A stretch of DNA of 64,000 bases, from contig NC_084773.1 in the NCBI RefSeq assembly GCF_028858725.1, positions 22,018,850 through 22,082,849 on the forward strand, read 5' to 3'. Made by a program: the position numbers and the translations under genes. How positions within the stretch are numbered: position 1 is the stretch's first letter; each line of letters opens with the position of its first letter. Origin of the DNA: Colius striatus (lineage: Eukaryota; Chordata; Aves; Coliiformes; Coliidae). The notes beneath the pieces were generated by a model. It did not search any database. It was not told where the DNA came from and was given only the letters and a program-made list of their open reading frames with translations. Below are positions 39,891 through 52,500 of the stretch, piece by piece.

Positions 39891-40600
39891 GGCTCCTTTG
39901 AAGTGTTTGGCCAGCCGGCGAAGGCAGGGTGCGGCCTCCACCGCGGAAAGCTGCCGTGGCTGCGGGGGAACGCGCTGAGTTGCCTGCTTCCTCAGGCGCC
40001 GCGCTGCTGCTCCGCCCCTTCCCTGCCGCCGCTGGCCCCGCCTGCTCTTGGGGAACGGCGCCCGTGCGCCCGCCCCGCCGGCTCCCGCCCGCCCCGCGCC
40101 ACGGCCGCGCAGGCGCGGGGCAGCGCCACCTCCCCTGGCGCACGCGCGGTGCGGGCCGGCGCCGTGCGAGATGGAGGAGTCGGGGTCCCGCGGGCCGGGG
40201 CTGCGCTCGCTCAAGACGAGGGAGGTCTCCAGCGTCGCCTTCAACAATCACAGCCCCCGCGCCGTCCTCCCGGTCTGGGTGGACTTCGAGGGCGAGCCCA
40301 TCTTCTACCCGGTGCTGGAGCCGCGCACCGGGCGGATGATGCACAGCTACCGGGGTGGGTGCTGCCGCCCGGGCAGGGCAGACAAGGCGTTCAGCCCTGG
40401 CGGGGCCGCGGGGCGGGGAGCTGCAGCGGCGGCGGGAGGCTGCCCGTGGCCGGCCGTGGCGGCTCGGCTCGGCGCGGCTCCGCAGGCCAGGGGATCGCGC
40501 CGCGCTCCTGGTCGTATTCCGCTGTCACGCAGGAGACCAGGGCCGCGGCCTCGAAACGGGGAGCTCAGCCAGCGAGCAGCTCAGCTCTTCGCGGAGCCCC
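39890..40600 (+). promoter_or_regulatory. VHL: VHL CpG-island promoter with NRF1-like site
   Basis: CpG-dense DNA covers VHL exon 1 and the start of intron 1. The palindromic motif GCGCACGCGC at 40138-40147 fits the NRF1 core (GCGCAYGCGC) and lies 24 bp before the ATG. A related GCGCAGGCGC lies about 30 bp further upstream. No TATA box is visible. The frame upstream of the ATG stays open for over 40 codons but contains no ATG. Confidence 0.7.
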
Positions 40601-41300
40601 CACAAAATTGCTTGTAAAACGTGCGGTAACGCTGCGTTTCCACCGTGTTCTCTCCCAGGTCACCTCTGGTTGTTCCGGGACGCAAAGACAAAGGATGGGC
40701 TCCTCGTCAACCAGCAGGAGCTGTTCGTAGCAGCCCCCAACGTGAACAGAGCGGACATCACGCTGCCAGGTAAAGGCAAGGGCTGGCCCGTGCCGAGAAA
40801 GCAAAACCAGTTCTGTGCTTGGCATCAGTGAAAGGATCTAGTGAGAAATCAGGTGCTCAAATAGTAAAATCTGTCTCAAAGTACAAAGAGATCCTGAGGG
40901 TTTCTAAGTAGAGCTGTGACATTATACTGTATTGATTAGAGCTGTTGATAGAGCTCCTATTGATAGATATCTCTGATGGGTTTCATAGGGTGGCTGAGTG
41001 AATTTAGCATGCTGTAACACTGCTGTGTACCCTGTAGGTGTACTGGGAGCAGCACTGTGTGTTGGAGGCGGCAGCTGCCCTTGTGACCAGGTTGTCTGTC
41101 TATTTTTGACTCCAGTGTTCACCCTGAAAGAGAGATGTCTCCAGGTTGTTCGCAGTCTGGTCAAACCAATGGACTACAGGAAACTGGACATTGTTCGATC
41201 ATTGTACGAAGAGCTGGAAGATCATCCTGATATTAGGAAAGATCTTCATCGGCTTTCCCTGGAGAGAAGCGAAACGCTGATGAACGGAATGCTGGAATAA
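40171..41300 (+). CDS. VHL: von Hippel-Lindau tumour suppressor, complete, 3 exons, 159 aa
   Basis: Exons: 40171-40354, 40659-40769, 41116-41300, with GT-AG introns after phases 1 and 2, matching the human three-exon structure. The beta domain binds hydroxylated HIF-alpha: [11 protein letters not shown], then the signature [20 protein letters not shown], keeping the Tyr, Ser, His and Trp that line the hydroxyproline pocket. The alpha domain carries the Elongin C box [16 protein letters not shown], followed by [18 protein letters not shown]. Role: substrate receptor of a CUL2-Elongin B/C ubiquitin ligase. The protein starts where human pVHL19 starts (internal Met54) and lacks the acidic repeat N-terminus of human pVHL30. 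The loop before ITLP is about four residues shorter, and the C-terminal tail after RLSLER differs. The ATG has G at -3 and G at +4. Confidence 0.96.
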
Positions 41301-44300
41301 CACGATTCACTCCAGGCTCTTTAAACAGCAAAGCGCAGAGTTGAGGCTAGGATGGTCACCATGAAACCTGCCAAGAACTAACATCTGTATTTGAAAGTTC
41401 TGAAACATAAACTCAGTTAAATTGTGGAAAACCTGCCGTGCTGGAAGGGCAGATCCACAAGGCCACCCAGCAGGCAGAAGCTCGCCCGGTTGCTGCTAGT
41501 TTAGAGCCGTCCTTCGTTACGCGTGTTGCAGCCCGATGACTGGGAGCCTTGCGGGGGTCAAGGTCAGAGGAGTTTTATTTGGGCAATCTCAGAACACTGC
41601 AGAGGGGTGTAACATCAGGTCATCTCTGGAGGGCATGCATACAGATGAACTGCCTCTGTATTAGAACGTGAATTGCACCGAGGATTGGTTTAATCCAGGC
41701 ACTAGTGACTGTAAGTGGCAGACTATCACCAGTTTTGATTGCATCATTTATTTTTGGATGGAATTCCACTCTCTCACACTTAGCCTAGATTTGCCTGTGA
41801 ATTGCAAAGCAGGGGCTGTTTGCGTATGTGAGCGTTTCCATTGCCAGCTGCTGAGGACCTGACCTGAAATGTCACGTTGGTGGAAAGATGACACATGCAA
41901 ATGCTTGGGGGTTTTTCTGCATCTATAAACCTGTGTCATATCCACACTGAGGCTGACACATTTTTACTCAGATCATACCTTGAATGCCTTATTTGTCCTT
42001 CATGATTGGGTTCTTGCTTAGTTGATCTCAAGGTGATACAAACTAGTGAGCCATATAGACCTGAGCTGTGGGACACCTTCCTCTTCTGCATCTGCCTGTA
42101 CAGACATTCCAGGTAGTGTTTCTAGAATGCTCTGGCTCTTAGCTTTTCCCACTGCAGTGCAGTGGTTCAGAGTGTCATGGGAGGCCTTTTCAGGGAGCAC
42201 GGACCACTCAAACTGCTTGTGTCTCCTATGGAACAGACAGCAGGCTGTCTCAGCTCTTACAGGCCTGTTGCTAGATCAGCTCTCAGACAGACCCATGGCT
42301 CAAAGACATTCAGAAACGACATTTCTTTATATTCCATGTCCCTCATACTTCAATGTACACAGGTAATTCAAAGCAGCGTAGTTTTTGGCAGATACTTGTC
42401 CACCAAATAACAGATGAAGTGGAGTTCAATGTTAGATGGGAAATCATAGCAGGTTATTTCTGTGGCCTATGTTTCTTTCCAGTTATATATTCTGTGAAAC
42501 ACAACTGTGAAACTGAGAACAACATGTTCTGTAACGATGAAGTATCTCCCTTTTTTGCAGACTTGATTTTCTTACATAGTTGAGCTGTATTAAATGATAT
42601 TTCCATAAAAAGATTAAGTCCATTCTAACTCTTTTACTCCAGTTCTGTCCAACAACTTCACAGTGCTTGTGGCTGTATGCTTGTATTCCCACCGCAATCC
42701 TGAACGACACTCTAGTTGACCTGTAGCGTGTATTTTAGGGTTGAGTTTACAAATTGTTCAGCTTCCTGTTGCTGCAGGACCACGATGTGACCAACATGGA
42801 ACTGTGACCACAACTTATGGCAGTGTCTGCGAATGAACACCGCTGTGTTACCGTTTCTGCTTTTCCCACCTTTTCAGGTCTCTTTCAGAGAGAAGCAAGC
42901 CCGTGTAGGCTTTGGGAGCAAACAGCAGTGGGTCACCCAGCACAGAACCCTTGGGCATGAGGGCACGGTGCTGGGTGCCTGCAGAATGAGGGCAGCTTGC
43001 CTCATGATGTACCTGTGGTGCTGTGCATTACAAGTAGCATGACAGTGCTGCCAGACATTGCACAAAACTGGACTGCTCCACTGTAGTTTTAATGTAGTAG
43101 GTGTCACATCTTGTGTTTAACAGATCTGTACATATAATTCTGGATACTTCTGATTTCTGTGGGGTCTGTGATCTCATGTTGCTTATTAGAATAATTGACA
43201 TTTATTCTATTAGTCTGTGACTTTTCCCCCCATAGAACCAGTGGGTGATACTTTCCCAGTATAATGGTTATCACTGCACAGGGATCAGGCTGCTTGAATT
43301 CCTGCAGGTTAGCAGACGGAAAAGGATACTTATGTATCCATGACTTGCCAAAACCAGTCTGCAGTCATATATCTACATGGTCTGTCTACCCCCTTTCCCT
43401 CATTAATTTGTGTTTTAAAGGTGAAACTTAATTAATTCTTTGGAAGACTGTGCATTTACCCACAGAATCCCAAGTAGAAGGTGGCATTCCTTGGAGTCTT
43501 TTAGGTATGTGAGTCCTGGGACAGGAGTTTTACAAACCCTGCTTGATTTCTTTAGCATTTAGTTTAAGCACAGATGCTGCATTTGCATGGCAGAGTTGCT
43601 CTCCATTCACACCTGAGATAGCAAACACGTCCATCACAGACAGGGGCCAGACAGGGGCTTTTGGATTTCACACCAGGCATTTGATTTAGGCATTTGATTT
43701 TTAGCACCAGAGTACATTCTCTAGGTCTAGCTTCACAACTTTAGGCTACCATTTCATTCTGACAACAGTAACTGACTGCTCTCTGCACAGTCACTAAGAG
43801 TAGGAAGTGCTTTAAAATAATGATTGTCTCTTTCTTAATATATAGCAAGAGACAATCAATACTTTAAACCTTGTAACTCCCCAGACAAGAGAAAAAGGAA
43901 ATTGTGCTTCCAGTTTGCGGATGAAATTCCAAAGTTATGCAAAAAGTCAGAGAGGAAGTAAGTGAATGTGAATACAGTTTGATGCAGAACCCTGCCCCTG
44001 CAGCTGCCTCCCCTGTGGATGCATTTTCTGTGATAACACTAGTTTTAGCTCTGGCATACCATCTGAGTGTTGGGTTTCTTGTTGACAAATCGTGAAATAC
44101 CTTTTTTCCCCCCTATACCGCTGCATCACACCTGATGTGAACATTCAGTCCTCTTGCTGCAGTCTGACAGCAGCGTTACAGGTTTTGCTGGTTTTCTCTT
44201 GTCTTTCTAACCAGCAAGGCAGTGATTGTGGGTGTGTTAGACACCACCTTTCCTGAGCTGAGCAAGTTGTCAGAGTGCAATTATCACATGCTCACGAGCT

Positions 44301-46010
44301 CCTACCATGGACTAGTTTAGTAATAACATCAGCCCAGTTGTGTATCGGGGTTTTTTTTTCTAGCTTAGAGGCATTCTAGCATAAATCCAATTCAATCACA
44401 TATTGTTTGCCATTGGAATGCCAAAGCTCAGAATATTTCCAAAATCATTTGGCTTTCATTCTTCAGCCAAACCCATAGCTTGAGTGTTTATTCAAAATGT
44501 AAGGCACTGACAGATGTAAGGAAGTAACTGACATAAAAGCCTTTTCAATTAGAATGGTTAAAGCAGATGCATAAATGCTGTACTACAATTTTTTGGCCAT
44601 TAAAGAGATCCTATTGATAAAATATGTTTTAAAAAAACAACACAAAAGCAAATGTAGATGGGTAAACCTCTGGAGAAGGTTCTGCTCAACATACGCATGA
44701 AAGTTCATTTTTTCCATTCTGGAGTGCTCCTTTGGGTCAGAATATGACCAGAGAAAACCTCAGCTGGCTCTAAGATATGAACATTGGAAAGTGTAGCCTC
44801 CCACTAATTAGTTGGCCAGATTAGTAATGACTGAAAGTTGTCATGTACTTGTGACAACTGCATTAAAAATGTGGGTCATTTTCAGCCAAAGCTCTAGGTA
44901 GCATTGTCTCATTGCAGAGCTCTGGCAGCAGCAGTGACTCAAGCCTAGAGGTCGGGGCCAGATGGAAAGTTCCTGCTTGCCACAGCTGCTGCATGTGGCA
45001 TGGTGGGAATGCTGCTGCAGAAAGTGACCAGTCACAGCTGCGGCTGGAAGTGACCTGAGAAACAGCTGAAGCGTCCAAGGGCTCAGGGAGAGCAAGCAGC
45101 AGCAGAGCCCTGCCTCATGCCTCATCGTTTGCAAGCATGGCTGAATAACAGGGATGCATAGGATTGTTCTGGCTTGTGTTTCAAAAAGTAAATTTCAGTT
45201 CCCTTGTAATACCTTCTACTAGGTGCAATGTTTGGCGTGAGGCTGAAGCTGTATACACAGATTCTATCCCCTTGTTTTCCCATGAGGCAAATAGTCCAAA
45301 AGTTTTCACAGTTTTTTTTCCAGTACTCGAAGGAAAAAAAATCTCCTTTCCCCCTGCTTCTATCCAGTTCTTTGCCACACAAATCATCTTACTGACTTTC
45401 AGAGCTGCTCTGATCATCTTTCCATAACAGAGAATTCAGGTATGTGTCAGAGGGACAATAAGCAGGGAAAAGGGAGGGGAAAACCCTGTAAATTTGACTG
45501 TTATTGTTCAAATAGTACTGCTGCTAGAACAGCTAGGTCCCAAGGTAGTCTTTGAATTGTGGTATGTTAAGTAGTAATACACTTTGGCTATTTTTGTTTA
45601 GATTTTTCCCTTCTTTTGACATTGTAGCTACATTAATATCATATTTTTCAGCTTTTTAAACCTAATCCTGTACTAGTGAGATCTGGCCATGTGACCATTT
45701 CTGATTTGTTTTTACTTCTCACTCCCTGCATCTACTGCCATAGTACACATCACAAAGGTAAAGTCCTATCTGCTGCAACGATTGCAACATGCTGGCAACA
45801 GCCAGCCTGCAGCAGGATCCCTGCTCTGCCTTAGGGGGCAGTGCTTTTTACTGCCTTCCCTGTTGGTACGCATTTCTTTCCTAGATCCTAAGAGATCTTT
45901 GAAACTTTCTCGATCCCCAGTTGTGCAGCACCCAACTCGGTGAGGAGCACGGTTGGTGTAGCTCTTCGGGGGAGCTACATTTAAACATACACATCTATAC
46001 CTATATGGGC
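41301..46010. other. VHL 3' UTR and intergenic region before IRAK2
   Basis: This 4.7-kb stretch contains no exon I can support on either strand. Part of it is probably a long VHL 3' UTR. ATTAAA at 42589-42594 is one candidate polyadenylation signal, but I found no clear AATAAA. No recognisable repeats were seen. Confidence 0.5.
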
Positions 46011-46514
46011 AAACAAAGCCCTCGCACGCTGCGCTGGCGACGTGTCCAGCGCCTGGGCTGAGCCGGCTCTGCTGGGCAGCGCTCACGAATGACACACATC
46101 CCGCTTTGCCAGTAAGCGGCTGCTGCACAGTCGACAACACCAGCCGTGCCTAAAACGCAGGAAAGCATCTTTCACCTCCGTAACGTGAAACCCGCAATTT
46201 GGCAACCAGGCTGGAGGAGTAACCACAACTGGAAAGGAAAATCTGATTTGCATTAGGGGCCGGGACCTGACGTCAGGCGGAGCAGGAAGCAGAGTGCGGT
46301 CTGACCCTGCCAAGAAACCCTGGCCTGTGTCACTCGCCTCTTCCCCCAGTGCCTAGCCAGTCGGGACGGGGTGGGGACAGGCAGTCAAGGCCAGCCCCTT
46401 GAGAAGCGGAAGCTTTGGGAGAAATCACCTCAGCAGGCAGCCGAGGCAGACGCTGCCGAGCCTGAGTGCCCGGAGCGCGCAGTCCCTGCCCCGCACCATG
46501 CGCGGCCGCTGCTG
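46010..46514 (+). promoter_or_regulatory. IRAK2: IRAK2 promoter with octamer and full CRE
   Basis: Upstream of the IRAK2 start there is a perfect octamer, ATTTGCAT (46246-46253; POU/OCT factors), and 14 bp further a perfect palindromic CRE, TGACGTCA (46268-46275; CREB/ATF). They lie about 270 and 240 bp before the proposed ATG, in moderately GC-rich DNA. The motifs are seen directly; their use in IRAK2 regulation is inferred. No TATA box was found at a fitting distance. Confidence 0.65.
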
Positions 46515-46515
46515 A
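46498..46515 (+). other. Five-codon upstream ORF overlapping the proposed IRAK2 start
   Basis: ATGCGCGGCCGCTGCTGA encodes MRGRC and stops. Its stop overlaps the proposed IRAK2 ATG as TGATG. The upstream ATG has A at -3, a favourable context, while the IRAK2 ATG at 46515 has C at -3 and G at +4. If both lie in the mRNA, this small frame would limit initiation or feed it by reinitiation. It matters only if transcription begins upstream of 46498. Confidence 0.5.
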
Positions 46516-49500
46516 TGGCCACAGTGGGGACCAAGGACTCTCTGGTGAGGGCCTGCGAAGCCATGACCTTCCAGCAGCCGTCCCTGGGACTGAAAGGGGG
46601 CTCCCTGTCGGCTCTCTACGTTCACAGCATGCCTGCCTGGGTGCTGGAGGATTTCTGCCAGAAGATGGACTGCCTGAGTGACTTCGACTGGATGCGGTTC
46701 GGTAAGCGTGGCAGGGCACCGCTCCCGAGCCGGTAGGGTGGCGATGGGGTCACACGCAGCGGCAGCGTGTTTAGGCTGTGTGGTGGAAAGGCGTGAGGTT
46801 TGGCCGAGGTACACGGCCATTCCCACGCAGGGCATCTGGCCGAGTTGTTGCCCAGCTCCTGTAGACAGGGAATTCCCGTACACAAATGTTTTCAAGATCA
46901 AGGGAAGCTTCTGATTAATAGGTGGAATTCCAGACTTCCGCATTCCCTTGGCTTCTCCAGGGCAGATGTGCTCCCTTCTCACTCTCTGCTGTTTTTCTCA
47001 CTCCCCTCTCTGTTCCTATGTTATCTTCTGCTGCTTGCCTGTTTTCACAACATCTCCCACCTGGGCTTAGACGTTCTGATTTTTTCTTTCCTCCTTCCTT
47101 TCATACAGATTCATTCTCTCATACTTACTGCCCCTATTTGTCTTGGCCCTGGCCATGTCCAGTTAGCCAATGCAGAAAATGCAGTCCCGGAGGTTTTTAT
47201 TCTTTTTTTCTGTATCCCAATCCAAACAATTCTAACCTGAATCTTTTCTTAGTTTCCTTTACTTCACATGGTTGGATTTAATTCAAGACTTCACTAACTC
47301 TGTTTGCTGAGTAAACTCTTACCCCGGTTAAACTTGCTGACAGGGTGGAATTCATCACTGCTATCTTCAGATGCATAAAACTGTATGTAATGTCCTCCTA
47401 AAGCCAGCTGAGATGTGAACTGGGGAATCTTTGTTTCCACGTATACACCCCCAGCCTCTAAAGCCTGTGTCCCCTTCAGGCTAGGCAAGCAGCAGGTCAG
47501 CTGCGAGGGGGTGAGTCAGACAAGCACCTTCGTGGGTATCCCCCAGCCCCTGGAGACCACAAACGAGCACAGCTGAATTCACACAAAACCCCAGGATGGA
47601 GTGATAAGGTGTCACAAACCGCAGTTTCAGCACAGCTCATCTGGTTCTGCTCCTCTGACCCTCTGCCCTAAAGAGCTGGGGGTGGTTACCACCTCCCATC
47701 CCACAGACAGCAGCAGGCTCCCCAGTAAAGGCAAAGCCTTCTGCTTCTCAGGCAGCCCTTGATGGATGAGGAGGCTGTGATATAGCCTCATCCCATACAT
47801 AGGGTGTTCTTTGACAAGTGGTGGTGTTTTACCGTTCTTGTGACCTCATCCTCCTCTGGTCCACAATGATGTAAGCCCAGCACTTACACTGTGGCCAGGG
47901 CATCAGATATAGGGGGAGGTAAACAGGAGGAGGTGGAGTAGATGTTGGTGAGTCAAAAAGAGCACAGTGGGGTATCCATCAGGCTGTGCACACTCAGGAG
48001 TCACGACAAACTATGTAGGTCAGCTACACAGTATCTCCTGCTCTTAACAATGGCTGCATTTCACCAGTGGGTTTATCTGACTGTAAATCCCACCCAGATG
48101 ATGCAGTTACTATGCGGCTCACCATAATACCGGCATTTAGTAATGCAGACAGGACTGCAGCCTGCCTCTGACTCCTGTTACCTATTTTGTGGGAATCACA
48201 CCAGGAACTTATCTGAACTTATTTTGGTACAAGATAGTGTGGTGAAGGATGGTTATGGGGAAAATATGCTGAAAACTGCGACTGTGTTTTCTTTTTGGGT
48301 CTCTGATATAACAATACATTTTCCAGAATTGTTGAAGGAATAAAAGGAATATCTTACTTGAGAAACCGAATGTTCTTCATGTCTACAGCACTAACTTATT
48401 GTGATGGTGCCTTTTAAAAGCAAGCAAATGCAAATGCAAAGTGTGTCTCACACCTTAGCTCTCCCTGCCTGTATTCCCTTCTTTCTTCTGCTTTTAAAAC
48501 AGAAATAACCATTGTCTTCCCCATTAGCCTCCTATGTGATAACTGATCAGACAGAGCTACGGAAGATCAAAAGCATGGAGAAGACCGGGATCAGCATAAC
48601 AAGGGAGCTCATGTGGTGGTGGGGAGTGAGGCTGGCAACCGTGCAGCAGCTCCTGGACCTGCTGCAAGGACTGCAGCTCTACCGAGGGGCTCAAGTCATT
48701 CTGGACTGTGAGTACCTGCCCCTTCCTCTGCAGGAAGCCTGTGCTGCTTCTCAGACCACCCAGTCCCGATTCAGTAATCCTCTCTTGCTAGCTTAGGAGA
48801 GCGAAGCAATTCTTACTGCTCATTTCTCAGCAAAGCAAACAAAGCTACAGGAAAGCCAAACCAAATATGTTTTCACTTGTACATTAGTAATCTAATAATT
48901 AATTTAGTCACAGTGGCTGAGACTCTGAGTGGACAGAATTGAAAACACAATCTTGATTTCTATTTATTAACAATCTCTACATTGAGTAAGTTTCATTTAG
49001 GTATCATCAACGGAATAAGCTCAGTTCCATGACAATTAACAGAGAAATAGATGCCTTCTTCAGACTGGGAGATATTCATGATTTGAGATCCTTGGCTGCA
49101 GGATGTTCTATAGAAAATGACAAATATACTGTTATTGCTAATTCCCTTTTTTTAAGAGACTATACATATTTTGCGTAGTCATTGATGGTGCTTGTTTGAA
49201 GATACCACTTTGTATTAATTTTCAGTAGTAGTTAATGTCATGAATATGGTCTGACTTCAAATACTAATAGTGTTCCAACAATTAAACTATAAATTGATGA
49301 ATGTTCATTTTAATGTTCATGTTGATTCACAGTCTCTTTTCCTGACTAGGTTTATTTCCTGATTAGAGTCAGACTCTATTTTCCCTGGTAATCTCCATCT
49401 TTCTTTTCTTCTTTTGAAGGGGCATCAGCCTCTAATATCACCAAGTCTGAAAAAGAAGAGCTGGTAGAGCCACCTAAACAGGAGAATATATCTTTGACTC

Positions 49501-52500
49501 CCATAGAAAATAAAAATAAAGAGAGAGAAAATGAGATAAGTCTGTTGCCATCACCAAGCTCGTCACATCTGGGAATATCACCAGCAGTTTGTAAGTAACA
49601 GGTCCCAAGTTTGCTTTAACACTGAAATGACCATGTCCATCCACTTTCACTGTTGTATAATGAATATGCTACTCTTCAAAATGGTCACATTTGAATATCT
49701 GCCTTTTTACTAGAACTGCTGTCTCCTGAGCTGTCTATTCACACAGCCTCCTGTTCCTCCTTCCTACAGCTCTCTTGGCCTTGAGAGATGCTGGCTGTAT
49801 CTATCCTTGGGATCTCAAGACATTTGCAGGTCTCTGTGAACACCCTGGTCCCATCGTGGCTCTAAACTAAGAGTAGACCAGTGCATACACTTGCCTGCCC
49901 CATGACCCTCTTTCCATGCAAAATAAATCTTTGCCAGAAGGTAGCTGTGCATGAGTCAGGAGGCCCCTCTGCCTGGGAAAGGAGTGAGCGGAACCGCAGG
50001 ACATACTGAGGAAACCATCTGACCAGTATCATAGACATAGGGAGCTCTACGTCCCTGAGCCAGGACTGGAGAGATCTGCCTAGTCATTTTGCAAAGAGGA
50101 ACAAGAAAAGTAGTTCCCTGTTTTCATATGGTATTTCACATTTTGACAGCTTGTCACAGATTATCCATGGTTAGGAAATTCAACAAAATACCCCTGTCAT
50201 AGGCTATGATATTACTAAAATAAGGCATACTTTCCATGCTGTTATTTCCATTTCAGGTGCTGTTTCTGAAGGAGACCTGTATTCGCTCCCTTCTCCACCA
50301 CCTCCCCCAAGAGACCTTTTGAATTCCTTACAGTCAAATCCTCCTGTCTCATCAAGTGTGATGGTAAATCCATTCAGTACTCATGGATTGTAACAGTTAA
50401 AACAGTCTTTATGTTATTGTGGGGTTTTTTTTCCAGTTAAAGTTTATCTCTCTACTTCTATAAAATATAGATTTGGTGAAAAAGTGAAGCTTAATTACAG
50501 TTTGTGTGAACTGAGTATAACAGTAATGCTACAGTTAGATTACTTAGAGTTTACATCACTTTCTTTTGCCAGTGAAGGACCAGCAAAAGGAAAAATTAAC
50601 AATACTGCGTGCTGCCTAGCTCAGCATAGATAACATACTCAGAAAGAGCAACTCGTTTGTAGGAACTTCCAGTACAGATTTTATACAGGACTTGACACTT
50701 CTGGTGTGATCACAGGACAGTGCAATACATATCATTGACTAGTCAGAATGGCATACTAATTTTAGCTTAATTTTATACTTAAAATGTGGTTTCTCTCAAA
50801 ACTGGGCTAGTATCAAATTTAAGTCAAGCTGCCCAGAGCCTTGTGTATGTGACAACTGAAAATCTGTGATTCTGTGATTCCATCACCCCTCTGAGCCTCT
50901 ATTCCATTGAAGTTTTTTCTCATGCTTCTAATGATTCTAGCACAGTCTCCTGTTCCTTCCTCCCTGTAGTTCCTTCCTCCCTAGAGAACCAGACAGAAGG
51001 AAAGATTGCTACAAAGAATGCAGTAGTTTCATAGTTTCTTGAAAGGGAGTTGTTTTGTTTTCTCAAGTCTGGAGCACATTAAGGTTGTGAAAGTTGCGTG
51101 ATTAGGCTACAGTGGAACTGTAACAACAGTTGGCCTTAGGACTTGCTACACGGGAAGCCACAAGTTATTGTGCAACTGACACCAGATGCTTCAGAAGCGA
51201 TGTGACATGCCTACGAGAACATAAATACGTTATGAGACCTTTGTGGTCCATCTGTTTCTTAATATATGCCCCAACCATAAAGATTAATATTTTTTTTGTA
51301 ACTTAAAGCATCATCACTTCAAGTAGATATACGGACTTTAAAAAAAGAATCTTAAGTCTGTTTCTGGGAAAGGTGGAAATGCAAATTGTAACTGTCTTCA
51401 AGTCTCTTTTACTATGCAGAATGTTTACATCACATAGGTACTACCAAGGGAATCCCTAATGAGTGATTGCACAGCACCTTTTGCAGTTTCATTCAACAAT
51501 GACAGTGATTGCTTAAATCACAAAACGTGACACCTGAAAGAATGGAAAAGTATATGAATTTTCATGAGATAAATTTGTTTCTTCTACAAATGTGTAGCCT
51601 TGCAGCTCTTCTACTCCTCAGCAGGAGACAATGACTGATCTCCCCAGCGGGAGTCTCTTGTGGACCCAGAAGGAAGTTACTAATGCCACAAATGGTTTCA
51701 GTGAGAAGAGCAGAATTTGTGAAGGTACTTTTGCGGATGTCTACAAAGGTCAGAGGAACAACGTAGAGTATGTCATCAAAAGACTGAAAGAAGCAAGTAC
51801 TCCACCTTTTCTTTTTGTTTGAAGGGGATATGTTATTAATATCTCTTGAGCAATAGCAGTTGTTGTTTAATGTTGTATGGACAAGAAACCAAAATGGCAA
51901 CACAAGAGGAGTGGTAACACAGAAATGATGTAAAGTAAGTAAACCCAGATTCAGGAGACATGTATGAGAGATACCTTACTCGTGTGAGTCGTATTATTAG
52001 CTCTGTCCAGGGGAGTGGCCTGCAATGTGGCAACCTCCGTTGATGATTGGATCAGACCCATCTTTAGGCTGGTTTTTGTTCTGTTTCTTAGTTAATTGTT
52101 GCCTTAGGTAGAAAGTTGTCATCAGTGATACTTGCCTATTTCCTGAAGTAGTTGGTCATATAGAAATTAAAAGACCTTGATACTTACTATTGACATTCTG
52201 CTGCATGTTTTCATTTTTCAGACAGAATGCGCAAGCCCAAATTCCACCCAAAGATTCTTTCACACAGAAGTACAGATATGCTTTCGGTAAGCAGATAGCT
52301 TTCAGATGTAGTCTGTATGTGTCCTGCTTGGGGCCTGTTGCTCCTGTGCCTAGTTCAAGACTGATGTGTGTGTACCCCATGCACCGTGTGGTTCTGGGGA
52401 CAGTGGGGTTGTGTGCTGCCTTCGTAGGAGGCTTGGGGAAGCAGCAGCCTGCTGGGGCTGTGCATGGCCCCACTGAGCATAGGCAGCAGTATCTCTGGAG

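Noticed and set aside
46371-46514. N-terminal IRAK2 extension starting at 46371
   Set aside because: The codon is GTG, and no in-frame ATG occurs before 46515.
51631-51822. Exon 5 of IRAK2 continuing past 51792
   Set aside because: Read-through gives an ASTPPFLFV tail and a stop, and loses the conserved continuation in exon 6; the GC donor explains the structure better.
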